DNA of 64,000 nucleotides from Catenovulum adriaticum (GCF_026725475.1 NZ_CP109965.1:2542001-2606000), one strand, 5' to 3'. Positions 53,636 to 61,674 are shown, numbered from the stretch's first letter. Notes: generated by a model not told the origin, from the letters alone. Numbers and translations are program-made.

Positions 53636-56521
53636 ATGCAAAAATTAAACTTTAAAGCAGTGAATGACGCTGCATTAGCAAGGGCTGAGCAAGTAGCGGC
53701 TCATTATGCCCCCAATGGAACACGGCAAGGCCATGAATGGTTAGCACTCAACCCAACACGGTCAGATAATAAAAAGGGAAGTTTTTCAATTAACTTAAAT
53801 ACGGGTGTTTGGGCTGACTTTTCAACCAGTGACAAAGGGGGCGATTTTATCGACCTGGTGGCTTATATTGAAAACACCGGAAAAGGCGCAGCCTGTAAGC
53901 GCTTAGCTGAATTTTTAGGTGTTAATAGTTCAGCTGGTGGTGTAAATAATAAAGCCCCAGCTAAACTACCGGCTAATAAACCTAATACACCCGCTTTTAT
54001 TCCAGTGCCGCCACCCGCAAGCGCTGCGAACCTATGCCCGACCGAACATTATCAAAACGGTACACCGTCTAAAATCTGGAATTATACAAACGCTAAAGGC
54101 GTTTTAATTATCCGAGTTATGCGCTTTGATTCAGCAGATGGCAATAAAACCTATCGGCCATTAGCTTATGGCTCTAAAAAAGGACAAGCGCCAAAATGGC
54201 ATTGGCAACAGTTGCCAGATAATCGCCCCTTGTACAATCTGCCAGCGGTAAGTAGCCAATGTGAAAACGTGGTATTAGTTGAAGGCGAAAAAGCCGCAGA
54301 TGCCGCAAAAAGCTTATTTACTGATTATGTGGCTAGTACGTGGTCTGGCGCAGTTAAAGCCGTGGCTAAAACTGACTTTAGCCCGTTAGCGAGTAAAAAC
54401 GTTTTATTCTGGCCGGACAATGATGAAGCCGGACAAGAGATAATCGACAAGCTAAAAGCCGTTTTAGAATCGGTTAAGGTTAAATCGTTTAACGTGGTTA
54501 ACCTTGCCTTTTTTAGCAGCTATAAACCCACTGATAAAGGTTTATCTGCCGGTGGTGAATGGCCGGAAAAGGCAGACGCTTTTGAAGCCGTGCAAATGGG
54601 GTTTACCGCAAAGCATATTAGCGCAGCAATTAAAAAAGGGGTATTCATTCAGCCAGATGAAAACGAAGCTGTAGAAGCAATTGACGAAGATCAGCCCGAA
54701 TGGATGCCCAAAGGCTTTAAGATAGATGATAATGGCCTGTATGCCTTTAACCCGCAAACGGAAAGCTACAGCTATATATCAAAACCTATTCATGTATTGG
54801 CCTTATCCCGCAACGCAAACGGAGATGGTTTAAACTGGGGTAAGCTGGTGGAGTTTAGCGACTTTGACGAACAGAGTAAGCAATGGAATATTCCCAACAA
54901 GCTGTTTAATGATAATGGCGGCCAAGCCATATTAAAAGAATTGTTAGACCGTGGTTTTGAGTTTGAACCAAGGCGCAATAGTAAAAAACAGGTACTGGAA
55001 TATTTAGAGGCCAGCAAACCCACAAAACGAATGAAGCTGACCCAGTCGCGCGGGTGGCATGATAAATACCGTGCTTTTGTACTTCATGACAAAGTATTGG
55101 GCGATAACAAAGCTAACTTAATGTTTTACAGTGAACGCCCTTTTAAAACTGATTTAAGCAGTAAAGGGACACTGGAAGAATGGCGGGAAAATGTAAGCCG
55201 GTATTGCATCGGCAACCCGTTCTTAACGTTTTCGGTTAGCTTGGCTTTAGCTGCGCCACTGGTTGAACTCATGGGCTTTGAAACGATGGGCTTTCACTTA
55301 TTTGGGGATTCAAGCTTAGGCAAATCAACATCGCTTAATATTGGTAATTCCGTTTATGGTGACCCAAAAAACTATGGCCGCACGTTCAGAGGCACAGACA
55401 ACGGCCTTGAAATGTTAGCCGCTGACCGTAACAGCCTGTTTTTAACACTGGATGAAATACACGAAGCTGACCCAAACCAGCTAGGCGGCATCGTTTATAT
55501 GCTTGGTAATGGTCAGGAAAAAACCAGAGCCGCAGCTTATGGGGCTGGCTCTAGTGATATTCGTAAATGGCATTTAGCGTTTTTATCCAGTGGTGAACAT
55601 ACTTTAGCCCAGCGCTTAGCCGAGATAGGCAAAAAAGCTACAGGTGGGCAAGCGCAAAGGCTTATAGAGTTACACGCTTGTTTACATGAAGATGAAACCA
55701 TTAAAAAGAAAATGGGTTCATTAAACGAATTACACAACTTCGATCACGGCTCAAAACTGGCCGAATATTTAAGCGAACAAATGCGCCATTATCACGGCTG
55801 TGCGTTCCCTGCATTTATTGAGGCTTTACTTGCAAGTGATATTAATAAAATGCAGACCTATATAGCCGAATTTATCAAAGGCTTTACTGATCAGGTGGTG
55901 AGTGAACAAGCATCAGGCCAAGCTAAACGAGCAGCTAAAAAGTTTGCGCTGGTGGCTGCGGCTGGTGTATTAGCTAGTAACTTTAACATTACAGGCTGGA
56001 CAAAAGAGCAAGCAATAGAATCGGCCTATACCCTATTTATGCATTGGCTTAATGCCCGTGGTGGTGAGGGTAACATGGAAGTCATCGAAATTATTAAGCA
56101 TGTACGTTTGCAATTTGAACTAAACGGAGAGGCGCGCTTTACTCGTTGGGACGAGGTAAAAACCATGTCAGACGAACCCAGCACGGTGATTGATACCCAC
56201 GTGCCCCGAACAAGTGAACAATGGGGCTTTAAACGTAGCATAGTGGAAAAAAGCACATTAGACGGTGATACGCTGGCCTTTGAATATTATGTTTACCCGA
56301 CTGTATTTGAGCAGGTGGTTTGCCGTGGTTATGACCACAAGCGGGTGGCTCGTTTACTTAAAAACTTAGGCGCTTTGGTATTGACTGATAGTGAGCATAA
56401 AGAGGGACGCTTAAAAACAAAAACCAGAGTGCCGGGTTCAGGTAAAAAACGTATATCAGTATATAGGATAGATGGATCACAATTATCAGATGATGACGAA
56501 CTAGCGAAAATAGCCGCTTAA
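53636..56521 (+). CDS. Primase-helicase with TOPRIM and DUF927 domains (P4 alpha-like role)
   Basis: Replication protein of element 2, 961 residues. The N-terminal region (about 20-95) resembles the DNA-binding part of element primases (EWLALNPTRSDNKKGSFSIN and GVWADFSTSDKGGDFIDLVA). A TOPRIM domain lies at about 215-290, with VLVEGEKAADAAKSL and LFWPDNDEAGQE providing the acidic residues. A DUF927 helicase domain (about 390-830) carries Walker A HLFGDSSLGKSTSLN (about residue 555) and Walker B FLTLDEIHEADP (about residue 602). It probably primes and unwinds at the adjacent iteron block (56573-57432), as P4 alpha does at its ori. Confidence 0.88.
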   Translation: MQKLNFKAVNDAALARAEQVAAHYAPNGTRQGHEWLALNPTRSDNKKGSFSINLNTGVWADFSTSDKGGDFIDLVAYIENTGKGAACKRLAEFLGVNSSAGGVNNKAPAKLPANKPNTPAFIPVPPPASAANLCPTEHYQNGTPSKIWNYTNAKGVLIIRVMRFDSADGNKTYRPLAYGSKKGQAPKWHWQQLPDNRPLYNLPAVSSQCENVVLVEGEKAADAAKSLFTDYVASTWSGAVKAVAKTDFSPLASKNVLFWPDNDEAGQEIIDKLKAVLESVKVKSFNVVNLAFFSSYKPTDKGLSAGGEWPEKADAFEAVQMGFTAKHISAAIKKGVFIQPDENEAVEAIDEDQPEWMPKGFKIDDNGLYAFNPQTESYSYISKPIHVLALSRNANGDGLNWGKLVEFSDFDEQSKQWNIPNKLFNDNGGQAILKELLDRGFEFEPRRNSKKQVLEYLEASKPTKRMKLTQSRGWHDKYRAFVLHDKVLGDNKANLMFYSERPFKTDLSSKGTLEEWRENVSRYCIGNPFLTFSVSLALAAPLVELMGFETMGFHLFGDSSLGKSTSLNIGNSVYGDPKNYGRTFRGTDNGLEMLAADRNSLFLTLDEIHEADPNQLGGIVYMLGNGQEKTRAAAYGAGSSDIRKWHLAFLSSGEHTLAQRLAEIGKKATGGQAQRLIELHACLHEDETIKKKMGSLNELHNFDHGSKLAEYLSEQMRHYHGCAFPAFIEALLASDINKMQTYIAEFIKGFTDQVVSEQASGQAKRAAKKFALVAAAGVLASNFNITGWTKEQAIESAYTLFMHWLNARGGEGNMEVIEIIKHVRLQFELNGEARFTRWDEVKTMSDEPSTVIDTHVPRTSEQWGFKRSIVEKSTLDGDTLAFEYYVYPTVFEQVVCRGYDHKRVARLLKNLGALVLTDSEHKEGRLKTKTRVPGSGKKRISVYRIDGSQLSDDDELAKIAA

Positions 56522-56572
56522 CCCAACCCCCACCACAAAATTAAACCAGCGATTCAGTAACCAAGGGGGCAG

Positions 56573-57432
56573 TTTGTCCCCAGTATTGGCTTTTGTCCCC
56601 AGTTGAAAAACCGCTATTTCAAAAACTGGGGACATAATAAAATCATTATAAAACAGAAGCTTAACCTAGGTTGTCCCCAGTGTCCCCAGTGTCCCCAGTA
56701 AAAATAAGGGGGTACTGGGTTTTAGCTAAAAATAAACATGAGTTTTCTAGGACAAATTACAACATCAAAACAGCGTACAGGACAGACGGGGCAAGGGATA
56801 CAGAGTAATAAGCACCCTAATAATAAGTCTGAAAACTCGTAAAAATGCATACTTATTCATAAAAAAAGTTTTTAGTTTTGGCAGTTACACGAATTAAACT
56901 AGGGCGGCGGTACTAAGGCTTGAAAGGTATAGGGATTTAATACCCCCCCTAGGCTTATATAAATACAATACAAATAATACCTAACTTACTGATATATAAA
57001 TATTATTATAACCCCCTCTAGGCTTATATCACTTGGGTTTTTGTGCGAGGCGCTTACCCGTGTATCAATAGGAATAGGGAAGAACCTAGTATATGGGGGT
57101 ATAGAGTGGTTATACAGTACCAATACTGTATAACCTTGAGTTTATATTTATTCACTAATTATGCATAAATAAACATTTAAACCTTACCTATCTGGTGGTC
57201 ATGGCTGGTCACAGCCGCTTAACCAACTGATGCTTAGGGAGTGGGTTTTATTAGTTCAAAACTCATATAAATTTATACCCTAATATTAGGGGGTAGCCTG
57301 TTTTTGACTGGGGACACTGGGGACACTGGGGACAAACCACGTAAACCATTGAATAATAATAAAAATAATCAAACCAACAGACTGGGACACAGACCCAAGC
57401 GACTGGGGACAAAAGCCAATACTGGGGACAAA
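56573..57432. repeat. Mirror-symmetric iteron array (GTCCCCAGT)
   Basis: Left half: GTCCCCAGT at 56576-56584 and 56595-56603, an inverted copy at 56625-56633, and three in tandem at 56673-56699. Right half, inverted: ACTGGGGAC three in tandem at 57307-57333, a degenerate copy at 57381-57388, and copies at 57402-57410 and 57421-57429. The outer 31 bases (56573-56603) are an exact inverted repeat of 57402-57432, and the triple copies also mirror each other. Both pairs centre near 57003. Confidence 0.85.
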
Positions 57433-57538
57433 ACGGGCTTTTTTGATTAAATATTGGTCATTTATTAAAAATTACCATGTGTCAAAATCACCACTTTTTT
57501 ACGAGTTTTGATATAAAACACAGTCCACACACCCTACA

Positions 57539-57832
57539 ATTTAAGCCACCCGCTAAACAAATTTAGCACCAAGGTAGTTAAGCAAAGATTTGCATAAACA
57601 TTCAGAGGAAAGGGCACGGTTTGAAGAACAGCACCGATTTGTGACAACCATCTAACAAATTGATGGTTATCGTGGATTGGTAAAGGTTTGTGTAAACCGT
57701 TTTAGAAAACGGTGCTCACCTTGGATTAGCAAAGATTTGTGCCAACCGTCTAACAAATTGATGGTTATCGTGGATGGGTATAGATTTGTGTGAATATAGA
57801 CAGAAAGGGCAGCGCTTCAAACGCGATCCTTT
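57539..57832 (+). repeat. Tandem array of 49-bp units with conserved hairpins
   Basis: Units start at 57539, 57588, 57637, 57686, 57735 and 57784, exactly 49 bases apart, each beginning ATTTG or a close variant (GTTTGTG, ATTTAAG). The units at 57637 and 57735 are nearly identical. Four units hold a clear hairpin: GCTAAA/TTTAGC (57539 unit), AACCATC/GATGGTT (57637), ACCGTTT/AAACGGT (57686) and AACCGTC/GATGGTT (57735). Stem changes are largely compensated. The units at 57588 and 57784 resemble each other and share GAAAGGGCA. Confidence 0.75.
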
Positions 57833-57854
57833 AGCTGGTGGGCTATTTGAGTTT

Positions 57855-57885
57855 GGCAATACCGCATTTGAAATGTGGTATTGCC
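57855..57885. terminator. Strong hairpin downstream of the small leftward gene
   Basis: GGCAATACC and GGTATTGCC form a perfect 9-bp stem, extended inside by CATTT/AAATG. A near copy of its centre is at 59022-59042. It lies past the stop of the leftward gene at 57903, so it may act as its terminator, but no T run is obvious. Confidence 0.4.
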
Positions 57886-57902
57886 ATCACTTGTCTAGTG
57901 GG

Positions 57903-58268
57903 CTACTTGGCAATGCCAAGGCATAATAAAAAGGCATCAAGCCAGCTTACCGCCTCTTTCAGCATCTTACTGGCCTTTTCACGGCCAACGTTTATTTGTT
58001 TGCTTAGTGATTCAAAAGATAAGCCAGCCAGATAATAAAGCTTTATTGTTTGGGCTAATTGCTCGTTTCTTTGTTCAAGTACTGTTACCGCCCGATCAAC
58101 CGCTAACCCCAGGTCATCGGTTATATAAAAGGTACGTTTTATTTTTCGGGTGGCCGGTTGCGCCATATCGGCAATAGCCCCCATAACAGATGAATAACCG
58201 AGGTTATTTTTTGTTTTGCTCCAACTGCCCCAAGCGTCTAAAAGTCTTTCAGTATAAACAAAGCTCAT
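57903..58268 (-). CDS. Small sigma-like / antiterminator-like HTH protein
   Basis: A 121-residue protein. The C-terminal half reads LAQTIKLYYLAGLSFESLSK followed by QINVGREKASKMLKEAVSWL (about residues 68-110), a helix-turn-helix like region 4 of sigma factors and like phage antitermination (Q-type, ArpU) proteins. The N-terminal half has SVMGAIADMAQPATRKIKRT. It starts 12 bases after the recombinase gene in the same leftward direction and is probably cotranscribed with it. It could control late or cargo transcription; the exact role is not known. Confidence 0.6.
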   Translation of the reverse strand: MSFVYTERLLDAWGSWSKTKNNLGYSSVMGAIADMAQPATRKIKRTFYITDDLGLAVDRAVTVLEQRNEQLAQTIKLYYLAGLSFESLSKQINVGREKASKMLKEAVSWLDAFLLCLGIAK

Positions 58269-58279
58269 ATTCTGCCCCT

Positions 58280-58822
58280 TTATGTATTAACTACACGTTG
58301 AACGGTTGATAATGCACAGCCGCATTGATCCGCTATTTTACGAAGTGATAAACCACCCGCTTTAAGTTCAATAATCTTATCATGTAATTCTTTATTGTTT
58401 GGTCGGCCTTTATATTTACCTTTAGATTTAGCTTGCGCTATGCCCTCTAGTTGACGTTCTTTTAACATTGATCGCTCGAACTGGTACACACTGCCCAATA
58501 GACTAAGCATCAAATCTTGCATAGGGTTTGATTCCCCAGTAAATGCCAGATTCTCTTTATGAAAATGAATAGCTATACCTTTATCATTAACTGATTTAAC
58601 AATATTCAATAAATCTTCAAGGTTACGAGCTAGGCGGCTTATATCGTGTACGTGTATTTCATCACCTGAACGCACGTAATCAAGTAATTGCTTTAATGCT
58701 GGGCGGTTTGTGTCTTTACCGCTGCATTTATCTTCAAATATTTTATCCAGTGTTAAACCTGCTAATTGACGGTCTGTGTTTTGCTCAACTGTCGAAACCC
58801 GAATATAACCAACCTTTGCCAT
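58280..58822 (-). CDS. Serine recombinase (resolvase/invertase family)
   Basis: Small serine recombinase, 180 residues from the ATG at 58820-58822 (MAKVGYIRVST); a TTG four codons upstream is also possible. The catalytic serine is in YIRVSTVEQNTDRQLAGL (about residue 9). The DISRLARN arginine motif is near residue 62 and QFERSMLKERQLEGIAQAK near 115. A C-terminal Hin-type helix-turn-helix follows, with LKAGGLSLRKIADQCGCALS then TVQRVV (about residues 150-176). It probably resolves element multimers or inverts a segment. Three GTGTACCGAT-type repeats just upstream (58836-58948) are candidate recombination sites. Confidence 0.88.
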   Translation of the reverse strand: MAKVGYIRVSTVEQNTDRQLAGLTLDKIFEDKCSGKDTNRPALKQLLDYVRSGDEIHVHDISRLARNLEDLLNIVKSVNDKGIAIHFHKENLAFTGESNPMQDLMLSLLGSVYQFERSMLKERQLEGIAQAKSKGKYKGRPNNKELHDKIIELKAGGLSLRKIADQCGCALSTVQRVVNT

Positions 58823-58835
58823 TATGTGCCCCAAA

Positions 58836-58948
58836 GTGTACCGATTTAAGTCTAAGATGTTGTCATCTTAATGTACCGATAAATAAAAATCAAGTTAAAT
58901 GAATACGGATAATGTAGGTTTTTGTACTCGTGCTTAGTGTACCGATTT
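58836..58948. promoter_or_regulatory. Repeated GTGTACCGATTT sites (candidate res site or operator)
   Basis: GTGTACCGATTT at 58836-58847 and 58937-58948, and TGTACCGAT at 58872-58880, all in direct orientation just upstream of the divergent serine recombinase. A perfect hairpin TAAGATG/CATCTTA lies between the first two copies. Serine resolvases usually act on multi-part sites in this position. Confidence 0.5.
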
Positions 58949-59177
58949 GGGTATAGGTAAAACAGCACACCATAACTAACAACTAAAGTTTGTTTTCACA
59001 ATGCAAAAAAAGCAGGCACTTAATACCGCATCTGAAATGTGGAATTAAAAATCCGGACGGGAGTTCAGTTCCCCATTGTAGGTTTTTAGAATAAAAAACC
59101 CCGTAGGCACACCAAAAGGTACACTAATAACATTATACCCTTAAATAACACAATTAAAACAATTGCATATAAAGCCC

Positions 59178-59201
59178 GTTTTAATTCCCCCGGCCCACCA
59201 C
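59178..59201 (+). repeat. Degenerate right att of element 2
   Basis: GTTTTAATTCCCCCGGCCCACCAC compared with the 25-base ssrA end GTTCAAATCCCCCCGGCT plus CCACCAC: three substitutions and one missing base. It is immediately followed by the leader of another P4-type integrase, as expected for a tandem insertion boundary. Confidence 0.7.
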
Positions 59202-59312
59202 CTACACTTCTCACAACATCCAATAAAGACAAAAAAAACCTTAAAAATCAATATAAACAGCACTTAGTCAGCCTTTTAAAGCTTTTTGAGGATTACTGAC
59301 ATCCAGTATTTT

Positions 59313-59363
59313 ATGTAGTACAGTTTGTAGTACCCATTGGGACTACATGAATTGGTACTACAT
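59313..59363. promoter_or_regulatory. Inverted repeat directly before the element 3 integrase start
   Basis: Arms ATGTAGTAC (59313-59321) and GTACTACAT (59355-59363) are perfect reverse complements. An extra GTAGTAC lies at 59327-59333. The right arm ends 1 base before the ATG at 59365, the same layout as in element 2 but with a different sequence. This supports 59365 as the true start. Confidence 0.6.
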
Positions 59364-59364
59364 T

Positions 59365-60603
59365 ATGGCGAAAGTAAAACCCCTAACAAACACTCAAATT
59401 AAACAAGCGAAGCCACAAGAAAAAGTTATTAAACTTGCCGATGGCGATGGTCTTCAATTGCGCATCCGACCTAACGGTACTAAAACTTGGTTGCTCGATT
59501 ATATTAATCCAGAAACAAAAAAACGCACCTCAATTAGCTTAGGTTCATATCCAGAGCTTTCCTTATCAGAAGCAAGAGAACTACGAGCGCAAGCTAGAAA
59601 GCTGATTCAACAAAAAATAGATCCTAAACGTGCTAGAGAAACTCAAAATAACGAAAAACAACAGAAACTACAAAGCACTTTTGAGTTAGTGGCAATCAAA
59701 TGGTTTGAAGTAAAAAAGACGACCATCACCAAGGATTATTCGGACGATATATGGAGATCACTAAAACTACATTTGCTGCCTAGCTTAGGTAAAGAACCTA
59801 TAGATTTTATTACCGCGCAAAAAATGATAGAAACCTTGAAGCCAATCGAAGCCAAAGGTAATCTGGAAACCGTTAAAAGATTGTGCCAGCGTATCAATGA
59901 AATTATGACTTACGCGGTAAATACAGGGATTTTAAACCATAATCCAACAGCTGGAATTAAGGCCGCATTTCTAAAACCTAAAACTAAAAATATGGCTTCT
60001 ATTACACCGGACGATTTACCAAACTTTTTGAAAACGCTTAATAGAGCCAGTATTAAGCAGGTCACCCGCTGCCTGATTGAATGGCAACTACATACAATGG
60101 TCCGTCCAGGTGAAGCAGTTAAAGCAAGATGGTCAGAAATTGATTTTGAAAATAAGCTATGGCATATCCCTTCAGAAACAATGAAAAAAAATCGTGCTCA
60201 TATAGTTCCGCTAACTGAACAAGCTATAGAAATCCTAGAATTTTTAAAACCCATTAGCAGACATAGAGAGTTTTTATTTCCTGCCGATCGAGATCCCAAA
60301 AAACATGCCAACGAGCAAACAGCGAATGCGGCCATTAAACGAATGGGTTTTAAAGGTTTACTAGTTGCACATGGCTTGCGTTCTATCGCTAGTACAGCGC
60401 TAAATGAACAAGGATTTGATCCAGATGTCATTGAAGCCTGTTTAGCTCACGTTGACAAAAATGAAGTTCGACGGGCTTACAATAGAACAGATTATTTAGA
60501 TCGCCGACGACCTGTTATGAAGTGGTGGTCTAAATTTATTGAACAATCCGAAAAAGGATTACCTGAAAACAGCTTAGAAGGATTAAAAGTCGTTAATGAA
60601 TAA
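59365..60603 (+). CDS. int: P4-type tyrosine integrase of element 3
   Basis: Site-specific recombinase, 412 residues from the ATG at 59365 (MAKVKPLTNTQ); an ATG at 59347 adds six residues, but the inverted-repeat position favours the shorter start. It has the DUF4102 arm domain (LADGDGLQLRIRPNGTKTWL, SISLGSYPELSLSEARELR), a core-binding domain and a catalytic domain: TMVRPGEAVKARWSE (Arg), HGLRSIASTALNEQG (His/Arg), LAHVDKNEVRRAYNRTDYL (nucleophile Tyr). It is closely similar throughout to the element 2 integrase (49842-51089), so both should target the ssrA 3' end. Confidence 0.93.
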   Translation: MAKVKPLTNTQIKQAKPQEKVIKLADGDGLQLRIRPNGTKTWLLDYINPETKKRTSISLGSYPELSLSEARELRAQARKLIQQKIDPKRARETQNNEKQQKLQSTFELVAIKWFEVKKTTITKDYSDDIWRSLKLHLLPSLGKEPIDFITAQKMIETLKPIEAKGNLETVKRLCQRINEIMTYAVNTGILNHNPTAGIKAAFLKPKTKNMASITPDDLPNFLKTLNRASIKQVTRCLIEWQLHTMVRPGEAVKARWSEIDFENKLWHIPSETMKKNRAHIVPLTEQAIEILEFLKPISRHREFLFPADRDPKKHANEQTANAAIKRMGFKGLLVAHGLRSIASTALNEQGFDPDVIEACLAHVDKNEVRRAYNRTDYLDRRRPVMKWWSKFIEQSEKGLPENSLEGLKVVNE

Positions 60604-60750
60604 TAAAAATCGCATTGTCCATTAAATTAATACTCCGTTAATGTGGCGACATAATTATTCAATAGCCGTAACTTATTTCAATCAACTATCTAAAATCCCA
60701 CTGTTTAATATAATATTTAATTATAACTTATTCTACATTTATTTTTTTTG

Positions 60751-60780
60751 CCGGAATTTGCTGGAACTTGCTGAAACTTG
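60751..60780 (+). promoter_or_regulatory. Three 10-bp direct repeats upstream of AlpA of element 3
   Basis: CCGGAATTTG, CTGGAACTTG and CTGAAACTTG lie end to end at 60751-60780, one helical turn each. They are about 90 bases upstream of the AlpA start and could be an operator. Confidence 0.45.
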
Positions 60781-60871
60781 CCTAATCCATTGTTTTAAAG
60801 AGCATTTGCTCATTTTAAAAAGTTGTGTAGATAATAATAGCGAGTCCATTAACCGATATTTGGAGGCTATT

Positions 60872-61120
60872 ATGTCCATTCAAACACCAAACCGTTTTAT
60901 AAAACAACCTGAAATTTTAGAGCGGTTTAACATTTCTAAATCCACTATGTATAACCGTATTAATTCCGGTCTATTTCCAAAACCTTGCTCACTTGGTGAT
61001 CGAGCCGTTGCTTGGCTAGAGAGCGATTTAAATACTATTTTCAACGCCATCGTTGCTGGTAAAAGTAATGAAGAACTCAAAAATATAGTTACTGAGCTTC
61101 ATTCAAGCCGCTCACATTAA
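60872..61120 (+). CDS. alpA: AlpA-family transcriptional regulator of element 3
   Basis: An 82-residue AlpA-like protein. The start is chosen at the ATG 60872 because GGAGG lies 6-10 bases upstream (60862-60866) and the protein then begins MSIQTPNRFIKQPEILERFN as in its relatives. An in-frame ATG at 60641 would add 77 residues of unrelated, Phe/Tyr-rich sequence. The winged helix is ILERFNISKSTMYNRINSGL (about residues 14-33), then FPKPCSLGDRAVAWLESDL. It is homologous to the element 2 AlpA. It probably controls the integrase and the downstream genes. Confidence 0.85.
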   Translation: MSIQTPNRFIKQPEILERFNISKSTMYNRINSGLFPKPCSLGDRAVAWLESDLNTIFNAIVAGKSNEELKNIVTELHSSRSH

Positions 61121-61131
61121 GGGGTAAAACA

Positions 61132-61548
61132 ATGACTGACGAACATATCCTTTCTCTTGGTCAACTAATTCAATTAGAATCAAATACAAATACTAAACAT
61201 CCAACAAAACTTGAAAATTGTTTATTCGAATTGATCAAGCGTGGTAACGCAGGATTATTTGAGCTAGAAGCATTTAACACTTATGGTGAAACTTGCTTAC
61301 ACAGCACGATTAGCACTTTACATAACAGGTACGGATTAAATTTTATTCGAGATAAACACCACCACATGAGAGGCAATCAAGTTTTAGTAATATTCACTCG
61401 ATATAAATTAATTGGAGATGCAAGAATTGAGGGGATTAAACTATTGATACAGCTAGCCAAAAGAAGAGGAAAACAATTACAACTCGAATATCAAAAACAA
61501 ATTGAAATTTATTTGAAGAAACGGGAAATATTTCAAGATGATATATAA
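61132..61548 (+). CDS. Winged-helix-like small protein, element 3
   Basis: A 138-residue protein, homologous in its central part to the element 2 gene at 53213-53560 (shared pattern L-x2-L-x4-G-x3-FE-x-E and CLHSTIS-x5-GL). Residues about 28-90 probably form a winged helix; the C-terminal 35 residues are Lys/Gln-rich and helical. It starts 11 bases after alpA. No enzymatic motif is seen. Family name not known to me. Confidence 0.6.
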   Translation: MTDEHILSLGQLIQLESNTNTKHPTKLENCLFELIKRGNAGLFELEAFNTYGETCLHSTISTLHNRYGLNFIRDKHHHMRGNQVLVIFTRYKLIGDARIEGIKLLIQLAKRRGKQLQLEYQKQIEIYLKKREIFQDDI

Positions 61549-61576
61549 ACAAAAAACGCTGCCCAGAAAATAGAAA

Positions 61577-61603
61577 GCCGCTTTAAATTTAGTTCAAAGC
61601 GGC
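61577..61603. terminator. Hairpin after the winged-helix gene of element 3
   Basis: GCCGCTTT and AAAGCGGC form a perfect 8-bp stem around an 11-base AT-rich loop, about 30 bases past the stop at 61548. There is no T run, so a terminator role is only likely. Confidence 0.4.
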
Positions 61604-61674
61604 CTGATTAAATCATGCTGGTGGAACAAGTTTGCCGACCTAACCCACCAGTATTCAAAAAGTAGCATATCATT

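Larger units (their letters stand above)
56522..57902. other. 1.38 kb non-coding block: presumptive replication origin region of element 2
   Basis: No credible gene. The left two thirds hold a mirror-symmetric array of GTCCCCAGT iterons around an AT-rich centre near 57003, listed separately. The rest is six 49-bp units (57539-57832) and a hairpin at 57855-57885. In the AT-rich centre CTAGGCTTATAT occurs twice (56949-56960, 57018-57029). A palindrome TACCC-TAATATTA-GGGGTA lies at about 57276-57294. Location directly after the primase-helicase gene fits an origin. Confidence 0.65.
49677..59201. mobile_element. Element 2: P4-like integrative element
   Basis: About 9.5 kb between the 29-bp core (49648-49676) and a degenerate core (59178-59201). 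Order: P4-type integrase, two cargo frames, AlpA, unknown, winged-helix-like gene, TOPRIM-DUF927 primase-helicase, a 1.38 kb origin-like block, a sigma-like or antiterminator-like gene and a serine recombinase. The AlpA plus primase-helicase layout is that of P4-type satellites. There are no capsid or terminase genes. The imperfect right att suggests an older, possibly immobile element. Confidence 0.78.
58823..59346. other. Junction region between elements 2 and 3, no gene
   Basis: About 520 bases without a credible gene. It contains the resolvase-site-like repeats (58836-58948), a near copy of the 57858 motif (59022-59042), a T-arm-like sequence (59053-59074), the degenerate att core (59178-59201) and the inverted repeat before the element 3 integrase (59313-59363). 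Confidence 0.6.

Noticed and set aside
57539..57832. Possible CRISPR array (regular 49-base period)
   Set aside because: The whole unit is repeated with drift and there are no unique spacers of constant length between identical repeats; no cas genes.
59053..59074. A further ssrA-like remnant (CGGACGGGAGTTCAGTTCCCC region)
   Set aside because: Resembles the tmRNA T-arm flank but loses similarity before the CCGGCTCCACCA part, so an att role cannot be supported; a generic T-arm-like palindrome is possible.
60641..60871. 77-residue N-terminal extension of the element 3 AlpA
   Set aside because: Unrelated Phe/Tyr-rich sequence; the internal ATG at 60872 has GGAGG at the proper distance and matches the family start.
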